Shown: positions 35,023 to 44,190 of the stretch, piece by piece | Layout: each line of letters begins with the position of its first letter | Numbering within the stretch: position 1 is the first letter of the stretch | Assembly (NCBI RefSeq): GCF_020708045.1 | Contig: NZ_JAJFES010000002.1 | Location: forward strand, 372,001 to 436,000 | DNA: 64,000 bases | Origin: Massilia sp. IC2-278 | GTDB lineage: Bacteria > Pseudomonadota > Gammaproteobacteria > Burkholderiales > Burkholderiaceae_D | Direction: 5' to 3' | Notes under the pieces: generated by a model | Told to the model about the DNA's origin: nothing | Database searches by the model: none | Seen by the model: the letters and a program-made list of their open reading frames with translations, nothing else | Made by a program: the position numbers and the translations under genes

Positions 35023-36162
35023 TCAGTGAACCGCGCGTGACATTTTGAAAATCGGCAGGATGATCGAGGTCACAATCGTCCCCACCAGCACGCCCATCAC
35101 CATCAGCATCACCGGTTCGGCCATCTTCGCCAGGCGGTTCAGCTGGCGCGTCAGGTCGCGTTCGTAGAAGTCGGCGACACGCGCCATCACCTTGCCCAGC
35201 GAGCCGGTGGCTTCGCCGGTGTCGATCATCTGCTTCACGCTGCTGGGAATCAGCGGGCTGTCGCGAAAGCCGGCGGCAATGCCCCGCCCTTCGGTCACCT
35301 GCACCTCGAGCTCGCCCAAAAAGCGTTGGAACTCGGCGTTCGGGATCACGTTGCGGCAGGCGCCCAGCGTGTCGAGGATGGTCACGCCGCGTTCGAGCGA
35401 AATGCCCATCACGCGCATCAGGCGCGTCAGGTAAATCTTGATGAAGATGTCTTTTACGTAGGGCAGGCGCAGCTTGGCGCGGTCGAGCCAGAGGCGCGCG
35501 TCCGGGCGGCGCAGGGCCACCAGCGCCGCGCCGGCCAGGCCGAGGACAAGCACGCCGAAGACCACGCCATGCTGGATCAGGAAGTTACTGGCGCCAATAA
35601 AAATCTTGGTGGTGAACGGCAGCTCGGCGTAGATCGAGCCGAACATCACCGAGAATTTCGGGAACACGACCACCAGGATGAACAGCACCACGAGCACCGA
35701 AAACACGATCAGGAAACCGGGATAGGACAGCGCCGATACGATGGTGCTGCGCAGCCTTTCCTGTTTCTCGTCCATGTCGACCAGCTGTTCGAGCACCTCG
35801 GGCAGGAAGCCGCCGGCCTCGCTGGCGCCGATCAAATTGATGTAGGTGGACGGGAACAACTCCGGGTGCTTGGCCAGCGCCTCGGAAAAACGCTCGCCGC
35901 CGACGATGTCGTCCGCCACCTGGCCGATGATGGCCTTCAGGCGCGGCTTGTCGCTCTGCTCGTGCAGCGCGCGCAGGGCGTCGTGCAGGGCGACGCCGGT
36001 TTCCAGCAGCAGCACCAGGCGTTCGGTGAAGAGCACGCGGTCGGCGCTGCCGATGCGGGCTTCGCCGCCAAAGGCAAAGGCGGCGCGCTTCGGCGCCGGT
36101 GCCGAAGCCGATGCCGGCGTTGACGAAGATGCGGCCTCCGCGTCATCCCATTCGATTGCCAT
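35023..36162 (-). CDS. mshG: Pilus inner-membrane platform protein MshG (GspF/PilC family)
   Basis: Inner-membrane platform on which the MshE ATPase turns. The 379-residue protein has two GspF domains, each with FTERLVLLLETGVALHDALRAL (first) and IYLTRLMRVMGISLERGVTILDTL (second) type starts, and three membrane helices (IVFSVLVVLFILVVVFP, GVVFGVLVLGLAGAALVAL, LMVMGVLVGTIVTSIILP). The N-terminal 35 residues are Ala/Ser/Pro-rich and probably disordered; usual MshG is about 400 residues. It follows mshE by 12 bases. Confidence 0.9.
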   Translation of the reverse strand: MAIEWDDAEAASSSTPASASAPAPKRAAFAFGGEARIGSADRVLFTERLVLLLETGVALHDALRALHEQSDKPRLKAIIGQVADDIVGGERFSEALAKHPELFPSTYINLIGASEAGGFLPEVLEQLVDMDEKQERLRSTIVSALSYPGFLIVFSVLVVLFILVVVFPKFSVMFGSIYAELPFTTKIFIGASNFLIQHGVVFGVLVLGLAGAALVALRRPDARLWLDRAKLRLPYVKDIFIKIYLTRLMRVMGISLERGVTILDTLGACRNVIPNAEFQRFLGELEVQVTEGRGIAAGFRDSPLIPSSVKQMIDTGEATGSLGKVMARVADFYERDLTRQLNRLAKMAEPVMLMVMGVLVGTIVTSIILPIFKMSRAVH

Positions 36163-36174
36163 CCTTGGCTCCCT

Positions 36175-38199
36175 TTACAGCGAATGCACGACGCGTGCGA
36201 TTTCCTCGGGCGTGGTGTCGCCGCCAAAGGCGCGCTCCATGCCGTCGGCGTACAGATCGCGGTGACCCTTGCCGGCCACGTGCTGGACTAGCGCATCCTT
36301 GCTGGCATTCGCCACGATCATGCGCTGCAAATCCGAACCCACTTCCAGCAGTTCGTAGATGCCCAGGCGCCCCTTGTAGCCCGAGTCGTAGCAGGACGGG
36401 CAGCCGCGGCCCTTTTGCAGCTTGAGGTTGCCCTCGCCCTTCCAGCCGTAGGCCAGGGCCGCGCCGGGCGGCACCAGGTAGCCGGTCTTGCAGGCCGGGC
36501 AGATGCGGCGCACCAGGCGCTGCGCCATCACGCCGATCAGCGCCGACGACAGCAGGTAGGGCTCGACGCCCATCTCCACCAGGCGCGCCACCGCACCCAG
36601 GGTGTCGTTGGTGTGCAGGGTGGTGAGCACCAGGTGCCCGGTCAGCGCCGCCTGCACCGCGATCTCCGCGGTCTGGCGGTCGCGGATTTCGCCGACCATG
36701 ATGATGTCCGGGTCCTGGCGCAGCACGTGCTTCAGGATCTTCGGGAAGGTCAGGCCGATGGCATCGTTCACCTGGTTCTGGTTGATGATGTCCAGCTGGT
36801 ACTCGACCGGGTCCTCGATCGTGACGATGTTCTTCTCGATGCTCTTCAGGTAGTTGATCGCCGCGTACAGGGACGTGGTCTTGCCGCTGCCGGTGGGGCC
36901 GGTGACCAGGATCAGCCCGTGGCTGCGCCCGAGCAGGCGCTTGAAGGTCTCGACCGTGCCGCGCTCCATGCCCAGCTTGTCCACGTCCAGGATCGACTGG
37001 TTTTTATCCAGCACGCGCAGCACCACCTTTTCGCCGTAGATGCCGGGCAGCGAAGAGAAGCGCAGGTCGACCGTGCGGCCCTGGGTCATCACCTGGATGC
37101 GGCCGTCCTGCGGCAGGCGCCGCTCGGCGATGTCGAGGTGGGCCATCACCTTCAAACGCGAGACGATGGCCGGATGCAGTTCCACGCGCGGCGACATCAC
37201 TTCGTACAGGATGCCGTCGATACGCAGGCGGATGCGCGACTTGTTGCGCGAAATCTCGATGTGGATGTCGCTGGCGTTGTCGTGGATGGCGCGCTGGATC
37301 ACGGCGTTGACCATGTTGATGACGGGGCTGGCGCCGGCCATCTGGTCGATCTGCGTGTAGTCGTCCGGGATCTGGCTGTCCACCAGTTCCAGGTCGTTCG
37401 CCTCGCTGTGGATAAAGTCCGGCATGGTGCCGCCGTAGGCATCGTCGCGCACGCGGTTGATGTCCGCCGGCGGCGCCATCGCCACGCGGATGCGGCAACC
37501 GGTGCGGGCGCGAATCTCGTCGATGCTGTGCACCGCCTGCGGTTCGCCCGTGGCCAGCGTCAGCGTGTTCTCGACCACGAACAGCGGAATCACGTTCAGG
37601 CGCTTGGCCACGTCGCGTTCCAGCAGCGAGACGGCCACCGGGTCGTACAGGCCGGCGCGCAGGCTGACAAAAGGCAAGTCGAGCTGCTCGGCCAGGGCCT
37701 GGAACAGCGCCGCTTCGGTAAGCCACTTCTTCTCGACCATGATCAGGCCCATGCGCTTGCCGGTCTGCTCCTGCAGGCGCGCCGCTTCCGCCACCTGGGC
37801 GGCGGTGACGACGCCGCGTTCGACCAGGATATCGCCCAGCTTCGGCTGGCCGGCGCCGCGCGGCGCTTTCGATGGCGCCTGCGGTGCGTCGTACAGCGCC
37901 ACCTTGTCGGACACGCCGGTCACGTTCAGGATGTCGAGCAGCAGCGGGCTCGGATAAGCCAGCTTCAGCCAGCCGCCGAGTGCGCCCAGGCGGCTGGCGG
38001 CGCGCGTCATCATTTCCAGCGCGCGGCCCGAGAGCAGCGCCACCTTGCCCAGGTCGAGCACGATGCTGACCTGGTGCTGGGCGATGCATTCGTTGATGGC
38101 GTTGTCCACCGCATCCACGGCGTCGGCGGCCACCAGCGCCATCGACGGCGCCAGGTAGGTCATCGAGCCGATGCGGCTGCGGGTGACGGCATCGCTCAT
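36175..38199 (-). CDS. mshE: Pilus extension ATPase MshE with N-terminal STAS and MshEN c-di-GMP domains
   Basis: A 674-residue hexameric motor for pilus extension. Three parts are visible. Residues about 10-105 form a STAS-like domain (SIVLDLGKVALLSGRALEMM, LGALGGWLKLAYPSPLLLDIL), in which the usual phosphorylated Ser position appears to be Gly. Residues 120-172 are a MshEN module: two 24-residue motifs (starting KLG at 120 and RMG at 149) separated by five residues, with most consensus positions kept, as in c-di-GMP-binding MshE. The catalytic core has Walker A GPTGSGKT at 434-441, Walker B near 496-507, LTTLHTND and the CPAC/CPSC zinc site. The STAS extension is not usual for MshE. Confidence 0.88.
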   Translation of the reverse strand: MSDAVTRSRIGSMTYLAPSMALVAADAVDAVDNAINECIAQHQVSIVLDLGKVALLSGRALEMMTRAASRLGALGGWLKLAYPSPLLLDILNVTGVSDKVALYDAPQAPSKAPRGAGQPKLGDILVERGVVTAAQVAEAARLQEQTGKRMGLIMVEKKWLTEAALFQALAEQLDLPFVSLRAGLYDPVAVSLLERDVAKRLNVIPLFVVENTLTLATGEPQAVHSIDEIRARTGCRIRVAMAPPADINRVRDDAYGGTMPDFIHSEANDLELVDSQIPDDYTQIDQMAGASPVINMVNAVIQRAIHDNASDIHIEISRNKSRIRLRIDGILYEVMSPRVELHPAIVSRLKVMAHLDIAERRLPQDGRIQVMTQGRTVDLRFSSLPGIYGEKVVLRVLDKNQSILDVDKLGMERGTVETFKRLLGRSHGLILVTGPTGSGKTTSLYAAINYLKSIEKNIVTIEDPVEYQLDIINQNQVNDAIGLTFPKILKHVLRQDPDIIMVGEIRDRQTAEIAVQAALTGHLVLTTLHTNDTLGAVARLVEMGVEPYLLSSALIGVMAQRLVRRICPACKTGYLVPPGAALAYGWKGEGNLKLQKGRGCPSCYDSGYKGRLGIYELLEVGSDLQRMIVANASKDALVQHVAGKGHRDLYADGMERAFGGDTTPEEIARVVHSL

Positions 38200-38202
38200 G
38201 CC

Positions 38203-39717
38203 TTATGCCGCCTGCTGTGGTAAATCGCGTGCGATGTTGAAGCGCGCGATCCATTCAGGCTCGGCGGCGCAGACTTCCTCGAATACCTTGATGATGGTCG
38301 GGTCGAGCTGGCTGCCGGCCACGCGTGCGATTTCCGCCATCGCCACTTCGTGGCTGCGGCCGGCGCGGTAGGCGCGCGAGCTGGTGATCGAGTCGTAGGT
38401 GTCGGCCACGGCGATGATGCGCGCATGCAGCGGAATGTCGTTGCCCTTCAGGCCATGCGGGTAGCCGGTGCCGTCGTACTTTTCCTGGTGGTGGCGCGCG
38501 CCCGGCACCGCGCCCTTCAGGCGGTCGATGTGGCGCAGGATTTCGTAGCTGCGCTCGGGGTGCACCTTGATGAAGGTGAACTCGTCGCTTGTTAAGCGGC
38601 CCGGCTTGCACAGCACCGCGTCGGGGATGCCGATCTTGCCGACGTCGTGCAGCAGCGAGCCCCAGAACAGGTCGTCGGTGTCGCGCGTGCCGAGGTTCAT
38701 CGCCTTGCCGATTTCCATGGTGATGTAGTGCACGCGTTCGGAGTGGCCGCGCGTGTACGGGTCCTTCGCTTCCACCGCTTCGATCAGGGCGTTCGCCATC
38801 TGGTCGTTGAACTTCTGGGTTTCGGCCAGCATGCCGTACATCTTGGAGAGGCCCGACAGCTGGTTGGCCAGCAGCTCGCCGAGTTTACGGTCGCTGTTCG
38901 AAAAGTCGGGTTTTGCCAGGTGGTTCGCCAGCACCAGGATCGCCACCACGCTGCGGTCGTGGATCACCGGGCAGCACAGCAGTTTAAAAGGCAGGTCGGT
39001 GAAGATGTAGGCGCGGCGCGGGTCGTTCACGTCGTTGATGACGATCGGGGCGCGTGCCGAATGGGTAAAGCGGTACAAGTCGCCGCGCATCTCGACCAGC
39101 ACCAGGTCCAGGTTGTGGATCGGCGCCGACAGGTTGGTCGCGTGCACGCACAGGTTTTCGCCCGGTTTCACGAAGGCGGCGACGTCGGCGTCCATGTGCT
39201 CGGCCCAGCTCCCCAGCAGGCGCTGGAACAGGTCGGCGCCGGGTTCGAGCTGCTGCACGGTCTTGTCGATGGCGTAGACCAGGTGCAGTTCCTCGTAGCG
39301 TTCGGAGAGTTCGATCGCCATCGAGTCGAGCTCGCGCCGCGATGCCACTTCGTCGCCAATGCCGGCGCCGATGTCCTCGAAGGTTTCGGCCAGCGCGTCC
39401 CAGGCGGTGGGCGCCTCGGCCACGGCATCGACCCGCACCGCCAGGTAGCCGAGCAGGCCGGTCTTGCCGTGCATGGCCATGTAGAGCAGCGTGGCGCCGT
39501 CGCGGTCGTGGCGCTGCATGCCGTCGCCGTCCTGGGCCCAGGCCAGGCCGGCCGCCATGCTCGCGGCGATCCAGGCGCCGATGTCGCTGCCGGCCTGCTG
39601 CTGCCAGCGCACGGCGCCATCCGGCCCGCAGACCGCGAAGTCGTAGTCGACGCCGGTGGTGCGGCGCAGCCAGCGCGCATGGCGGGAAAAGTCGAGGTCG
39701 TTCAGGACATCATGCAT
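38203..39717 (-). CDS. HD-GYP phosphodiesterase with a GAF-like domain
   Basis: Probably degrades c-di-GMP. The 504-residue protein has an N-terminal sensory part, a GAF-like region about 150-300 (LFQRLLGSWAEHMDADVAAFVKPGENLCVHATN, then LLCCPVIHDRSVVAILVLANH), and a C-terminal HD-GYP domain: HD at 357-358 in LLHDVGKIGIPD, HH at 409-410 and DGTGYP (GYP at 418-420), plus VADTYDSITSSRAYR. All metal-ligand positions I can check are intact. It overlaps the response regulator stop by 8 bases and precedes mshE by 3 bases, so it is in the same operon as the c-di-GMP-sensing motor. Confidence 0.88.
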   Translation of the reverse strand: MHDVLNDLDFSRHARWLRRTTGVDYDFAVCGPDGAVRWQQQAGSDIGAWIAASMAAGLAWAQDGDGMQRHDRDGATLLYMAMHGKTGLLGYLAVRVDAVAEAPTAWDALAETFEDIGAGIGDEVASRRELDSMAIELSERYEELHLVYAIDKTVQQLEPGADLFQRLLGSWAEHMDADVAAFVKPGENLCVHATNLSAPIHNLDLVLVEMRGDLYRFTHSARAPIVINDVNDPRRAYIFTDLPFKLLCCPVIHDRSVVAILVLANHLAKPDFSNSDRKLGELLANQLSGLSKMYGMLAETQKFNDQMANALIEAVEAKDPYTRGHSERVHYITMEIGKAMNLGTRDTDDLFWGSLLHDVGKIGIPDAVLCKPGRLTSDEFTFIKVHPERSYEILRHIDRLKGAVPGARHHQEKYDGTGYPHGLKGNDIPLHARIIAVADTYDSITSSRAYRAGRSHEVAMAEIARVAGSQLDPTIIKVFEEVCAAEPEWIARFNIARDLPQQAA

Positions 39718-40105
39718 GCGGGTTCTCCTGCGTGGCCGCGTTGGTGAAGTAGGTGGTGAGGCGGGCGATCAGCTGGCGCGGGCTGAGCGGCTTTTCGAGG
39801 AACTCGACGTTCGCCAGTTCGCGCACCCATTCGCGCTCCTGCGATGCCGTCATCGAGGTCATCACGAAGATCGGAAAGGATTCGTCGGGATAGCGCGCAC
39901 GCGCGGTGCGGCACAGTTCGCGGCCGTCCATGCCGGCCATCTGGATGTCGCTCACCATCACGTCGGGGCGGCGCGCGGCCATCTTGTCGAGGGCCTCGAC
40001 CCCGTCGTTGGCGCTGGCCACCTCAAAGCCTTCGCGTTCCAGCATCAGGCGCAGCACGCGGATCACGTGCGGTTCGTCGTCCACCAGCAAGATCGATTTC
40101 TTCAT
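39710..40105 (-). CDS. Single-domain response regulator (receiver domain only)
   Basis: A 131-residue receiver: LLVDDEPHVIRVLRLML with the acidic pair, phosphoacceptor Asp in PDVMVSDIQMAGMDGREL and the conserved Lys in FLEKPLSPRQL. There is no output domain, so it must pass the signal to a partner. Its ATG at 40105 overlaps the kinase stop in ATGA and its end overlaps the HD-GYP start by 8 bases, which makes the phosphodiesterase or the STAS-MshE motor the likely target. Confidence 0.88.
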   Translation of the reverse strand: MKKSILLVDDEPHVIRVLRLMLEREGFEVASANDGVEALDKMAARRPDVMVSDIQMAGMDGRELCRTARARYPDESFPIFVMTSMTASQEREWVRELANVEFLEKPLSPRQLIARLTTYFTNAATQENPHA

Positions 40106-41925
40106 AGGACTTGGCTTCCTTCTGCCAGTGCCGGCATTTTCTTCAGGTGGATGGAGAACACGCTGCCGTGTCCGAGTTCGCTCTCGATGGTCAGGCGGCC
40201 ATGGTGCAGTTCGACGATCTGGTTGCTCAGGTACAGGCCCAGGCCGTGGCCGCCGCGCTGCTCCTCGCCGGTCTCGCGCACGCGGAAGAACTTTTCCGTC
40301 ACGCGCTCGCGGTCTTCCGGCGTCATGCCGATGCCGCTGTCGCGCACGGCGATGACGACGTCGCTGTCGCCCTCTTCCGCGCTCAGGGTCACGCTGCCGC
40401 CGGCGCCGTTGTACTTGATGGCGTTGTTCAGCAAATTGTTCAGGGCGATGCGGAACATGTCCTTGTCGACCGATACCGCGGCCAGGTCGCGCGCCACTTG
40501 CAGGTCGAGGCGGATGTTCTTCGCGTCGGCGCGCGAACGCGCCTGCTGCCAGGCGTCGCGCAGCAGATCGTCGAGTTTCACGCGGTGGCGCTCGGGGCGC
40601 ATGCTGCCCATCTCGAGCTTGCTCACGTTGAGCAGGTTGTTCACCAGCGAAGTCATGCGCTCGACCTCGTCCTGGATCACGTTGATGGCTTCCACGCGCA
40701 CGGCCGGGTCGTCGATGCCGACGTCGGCCAGCATCTCGCCATACATGCCGATCACGTTCAGCGGCGACTTCAGTTCGTGCGCCACGTGGGCCACGAAGTC
40801 GTTGCCGGCCTGGCGCGCCAGGTGTTCGCGGGTGGCGTCGCGCAGCACCACCAGGGTGCCGTAGGCCATCGAGTGCCCGGTCAGGGCCTGGGCCGTGGCC
40901 CACAGGCGCTTGCCCGGCACCCCGAGCGGATTGAATTCGATCGTCATCTGGCTGCGCGCATCCTGTCCGGCGCCGCGAAAGCGCGCCAGCATCGCGCGCA
41001 GTTCCGGGTCGCGGCACCAGGCCTCCACCGGTTGCGACAGCACCTCGGCCACCGGCACGCCGAGCAGGGGTTCGATCTTCCCGGTGGCAAACGTCACTTC
41101 GCCGGCCGGATCGAGCACCAGCAGGCCGTCGGGCAGGCATTGCAGCACCGCCTGCATCTTGTTGCTGCCGTATTCGAGCAGGCGGCCGCTGGCCATGCTG
41201 GCGATGCTGTCCTGTTCCAGCTCGCGGATGCGGGCGCTGGTATGGTCCAGGTAGCGATTGAGCTTGCCGGCCAGGCCGCGCACGTCCTGCCCCGCGTCCA
41301 GCTCGGACGCGGATTGGGCCTGGGCCTGGGCCGCGCCGAGGGTCTTGAGCTGTTCGCCGAGGGCGGCCAGCGGCGCCATCTCGCGCTTGATCACGATGTA
41401 GATCAGGGGCACCAGCAGGAACACGGCCAGCGCGATCAAGGCGTAGAAGGGCAAGTCCTTCAGGTCGAAGGGGCCCTGCGGTTCGAAGTAGCCGATGCGC
41501 AGCTGCAGGCGCCCGTCCTGGCTGGCGAGCGGACCTCGGAATTCGCGGATCGCGCGTGCGTTCTGGCCGGCGGCCACGCTCCGCTCGTCGAAACTGGCCA
41601 GGGCCAGCGGCGCGGCCGGCGGCACGATGGCGCCGGGGCTGGCCACCTCGAACAGGTTGCGGCCATCCTCGCCGCTGATGGCGGCGTAGGCGACATCTAG
41701 GTTGCCGCGCATGGCCAGCAGCGAGGCCAGCACGCCCGGCTGGCCCTGGGGCGGCAGCAGGACGCTGGCCGGCAGCACCGCCAGCGAGCGCACCGTGCCC
41801 AGGCCCTGGGCGCGCAGCTGCTCGAGCTGCTCGGTATGCTGGCGTTTCAGCAGCAGGGAGACCACCAGCGCGATGACGGCCAGCGAGGAAACGACGAGGA
41901 TAAGGCCGATCCGGTTATTTTTCAT
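40102..41925 (-). CDS. Membrane sensor histidine kinase with PAS domain
   Basis: A 607-residue kinase. Two membrane helices (residues about 6-25 and 160-180) bound a periplasmic sensor. A HAMP-like linker follows, then a PAS domain (LQCLPDGLLVLDPAGEVTFAT). The catalytic part has the H-box VAHELKSPLN with His383, the N-box NNLLNNAIKYN, and G-boxes DSGIGM and GGHGLGLY, which are all complete. Cognate partner is the single-domain regulator that it overlaps by 4 bases. It is the first gene of the pilus run, 250 bases from the divergent helicase gene. Confidence 0.9.
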   Translation of the reverse strand: MKNNRIGLILVVSSLAVIALVVSLLLKRQHTEQLEQLRAQGLGTVRSLAVLPASVLLPPQGQPGVLASLLAMRGNLDVAYAAISGEDGRNLFEVASPGAIVPPAAPLALASFDERSVAAGQNARAIREFRGPLASQDGRLQLRIGYFEPQGPFDLKDLPFYALIALAVFLLVPLIYIVIKREMAPLAALGEQLKTLGAAQAQAQSASELDAGQDVRGLAGKLNRYLDHTSARIRELEQDSIASMASGRLLEYGSNKMQAVLQCLPDGLLVLDPAGEVTFATGKIEPLLGVPVAEVLSQPVEAWCRDPELRAMLARFRGAGQDARSQMTIEFNPLGVPGKRLWATAQALTGHSMAYGTLVVLRDATREHLARQAGNDFVAHVAHELKSPLNVIGMYGEMLADVGIDDPAVRVEAINVIQDEVERMTSLVNNLLNVSKLEMGSMRPERHRVKLDDLLRDAWQQARSRADAKNIRLDLQVARDLAAVSVDKDMFRIALNNLLNNAIKYNGAGGSVTLSAEEGDSDVVIAVRDSGIGMTPEDRERVTEKFFRVRETGEEQRGGHGLGLYLSNQIVELHHGRLTIESELGHGSVFSIHLKKMPALAEGSQVL

Positions 41926-42178
41926 GGTGGGGCGGTCCTTGGGGCCGTGGAGAACGGCAAACGGAATGCGGCAGGTCTAAAGCGCTAGACTATAGTTGAA
42001 AATTTCTTATAGGAAAATAACATTCTGCACGCAAATGTGAACTGGTCAAATATTTGAGCCGACTGCAACACATTTGTATGCACAGAGCCTGTGCACTGGC
42101 GCGCGGGGCAGGTTTCGGAACGGGACGACGCCGGCATCCGCGATATAGTGGTAACAACCAGACATCGCCTTTTCACAC

Positions 42179-44173
42179 ATGAGCAATTTTCGCAACGACC
42201 ATTCCGATAACGATTCCGACACCGGCGACGACGCCTTCCTGGTACAGGACCTGAAACTGGCCGACCGCGGCATCGAGCTGGTCAAGATGGAAGGCCGCGT
42301 CTTCCTGCGTTTTTCCGGCGAAGTGAAATACCACGGCCTGCGCGTGCGCTATGCCCTGGTGCCGGCGCGCGGCGTGCTGGCCAAGCCGAGCAAGTGGCGC
42401 AAGATGGACCCGCTGGCGCGGCGCGACCTGATCGAGGAACGCACCGGCGACAAGGCCCTGGCCGAACTCCAGATGGATGCCGAGGAATTCGTGGCCGAGA
42501 TCGCCGAGCAGGCCGACGACGCCGGTTTCGATCCGCGCGTCTTCCTCGGTGTGCTCGAGGAACTGGAAACCTCGGAGCCGGCCGAATACGTGTTCGAGCG
42601 CATCCGCCAGCGCGTAGAGCACGCCATCGAGCGCGAGCAGGAAGAGCGCCACGCCGCCCGCACCAAGGAAAGCATCAACCTGGCCGAGTACCCGGAATCC
42701 TTCGAGGTCGCCAGCCGCATGCCGCGCAAGTTCATCGCCCTGCTTGGGCCGACCAATTCCGGCAAGACCCACCGTGCGATGGAAGCGCTGGCGAAAGCCG
42801 CCAGCGGCGTGTACCTGGCGCCGCTGCGCCTGCTGGCGCTGGAAAACTACGAACGCCTGCAGGCGGCTCGTCCGCACGGCGAGGAATTGAAGGTGAGTTT
42901 GATCACCGGCGAGGAACGCCGCATCGCCGAGGGCAGCACCCACGTTGCCAGCACGGTCGAGATGCTGGATACGAAAAAAGCGGTGGAAGTGGCGGTGATC
43001 GACGAAATCCAGATGCTGTCCGACCGCGACCGCGGCGCCGCCTGGACCGCCGCCGTCTGCGGCGCACCCGCCAGCACCGTCTACCTGGTTGGGGCGCCGG
43101 AAGCGCGGCGCGCCATCGAGGCCCTGGCCGAGCGGCTTGAAGTGTCCTTGGAAGTGCACGTGCTGAAACGTATGGCGCCGCTGGCGATGGAACCGTCGCC
43201 GGTGCGCAAGCTCGGCAACCTGCGCCGCGGCGATGCCGTGATTGCCTTCTCGCGGCGCGACGTGCTGATGTGGCGCGACATGATCACCGAGAAGGGCCTG
43301 TCGGTGGCCACCGTCTACGGCAATCTGTCGCCCGAAGTGCGCCGCGCCCAGGCCGAGCGCTTCCGCGAGGGGCAGGCCGACATCGTGGTCGGCACCGACG
43401 CCCTCGCCATGGGCCTGAACATGCCGATCGCGCGCATCGTGATGACCACGGCCGTGAAGTACAACGGCTACGAGGAAGAAGAGATTTCGGCGGCGCTGGC
43501 CAAGCAGATCGCCGGCCGCGCCGGACGCTATGGCGTGCACGAGGAAGGTTTCGTTGCCGGTTACGACGACGACACCCACGAGGTGATGCGCGCGCTGATG
43601 AAGGAAAAGATTCCGCCGGTGCCGGCCAGCGGGTTTGCGGTGGCGCCATCGCTGGAACAATTGCACCGGATTTCGTCGGTGACCGGGGAAACGTCTCTGG
43701 TGAAACTGCTGAAGCGCTTCGTCCACAACATCGACGTGCCGGACGGCTTTTTCTATCCGCGCATTACGGAAGAGCAGAACGAGCGTGCCGAATGGCTCGA
43801 CACCCTGCCCCTGTCGGTGGCCGAGAAGTTCATGCTGTCGCTGGTGCCGATCTCGACCAAGGTGCCGGTGCTGCAAAGCGCCTGGGAGCACTGGTCGCTG
43901 TCGCTGGCCAAGAAGAAGATCTGCAAGCTGCAACCGCATACCCAGGAACTGTTCTTCATGAACTTGCAGGAGGTGGAAGACACCTGCCGCATGTACTCGG
44001 CCTATGCCTGGCTGGGCTACCGCCAGCCGGACTTCTTCCCCAGCATCGAGGAAGCGCAGAAGCTGGCGCGCGAAGCGGCGGAGCGGGTCGATTCGATGTT
44101 GCAGCAGCAGAATTCGGCGACGCGCAAGCGGCATGCGGGTGGGGGTAGCGGCAAGCAAAAGCGCCGCGCGTAA
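42179..44173 (+). CDS. Suv3-like DEAD/DEAH RNA helicase
   Basis: A 664-residue helicase related to eukaryotic and mitochondrial Suv3. It has motif I GPTNSGKT (190-197), motif II DEIQ (275-278) in place of DEAD, VYGNLSPEVRR and the motif V/VI region VGTDALAMGLNMP...QIAGRAGRYG. The GPTNSGKT plus DEIQM pair and the C-terminal LPLSVAEKFMLSLVPI block are typical of Suv3. The N-terminal 180 residues are an acidic region I do not recognise, and the C-terminus ends in a Lys/Arg-rich tail. It stands alone, divergent from the histidine kinase. Role in RNA turnover is by analogy. Confidence 0.85.
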   Translation: MSNFRNDHSDNDSDTGDDAFLVQDLKLADRGIELVKMEGRVFLRFSGEVKYHGLRVRYALVPARGVLAKPSKWRKMDPLARRDLIEERTGDKALAELQMDAEEFVAEIAEQADDAGFDPRVFLGVLEELETSEPAEYVFERIRQRVEHAIEREQEERHAARTKESINLAEYPESFEVASRMPRKFIALLGPTNSGKTHRAMEALAKAASGVYLAPLRLLALENYERLQAARPHGEELKVSLITGEERRIAEGSTHVASTVEMLDTKKAVEVAVIDEIQMLSDRDRGAAWTAAVCGAPASTVYLVGAPEARRAIEALAERLEVSLEVHVLKRMAPLAMEPSPVRKLGNLRRGDAVIAFSRRDVLMWRDMITEKGLSVATVYGNLSPEVRRAQAERFREGQADIVVGTDALAMGLNMPIARIVMTTAVKYNGYEEEEISAALAKQIAGRAGRYGVHEEGFVAGYDDDTHEVMRALMKEKIPPVPASGFAVAPSLEQLHRISSVTGETSLVKLLKRFVHNIDVPDGFFYPRITEEQNERAEWLDTLPLSVAEKFMLSLVPISTKVPVLQSAWEHWSLSLAKKKICKLQPHTQELFFMNLQEVEDTCRMYSAYAWLGYRQPDFFPSIEEAQKLAREAAERVDSMLQQQNSATRKRHAGGGSGKQKRRA

Positions 44174-44190
44174 AGGACACGCAGCCTCAA

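Noticed and set aside
41926..42178. Possible small genes in the 250-base gap between the kinase and the helicase
   Set aside because: Short frames exist on both strands but have no ribosome site, motif or codon pattern; the gap is AT-rich and more likely holds the two divergent promoters.
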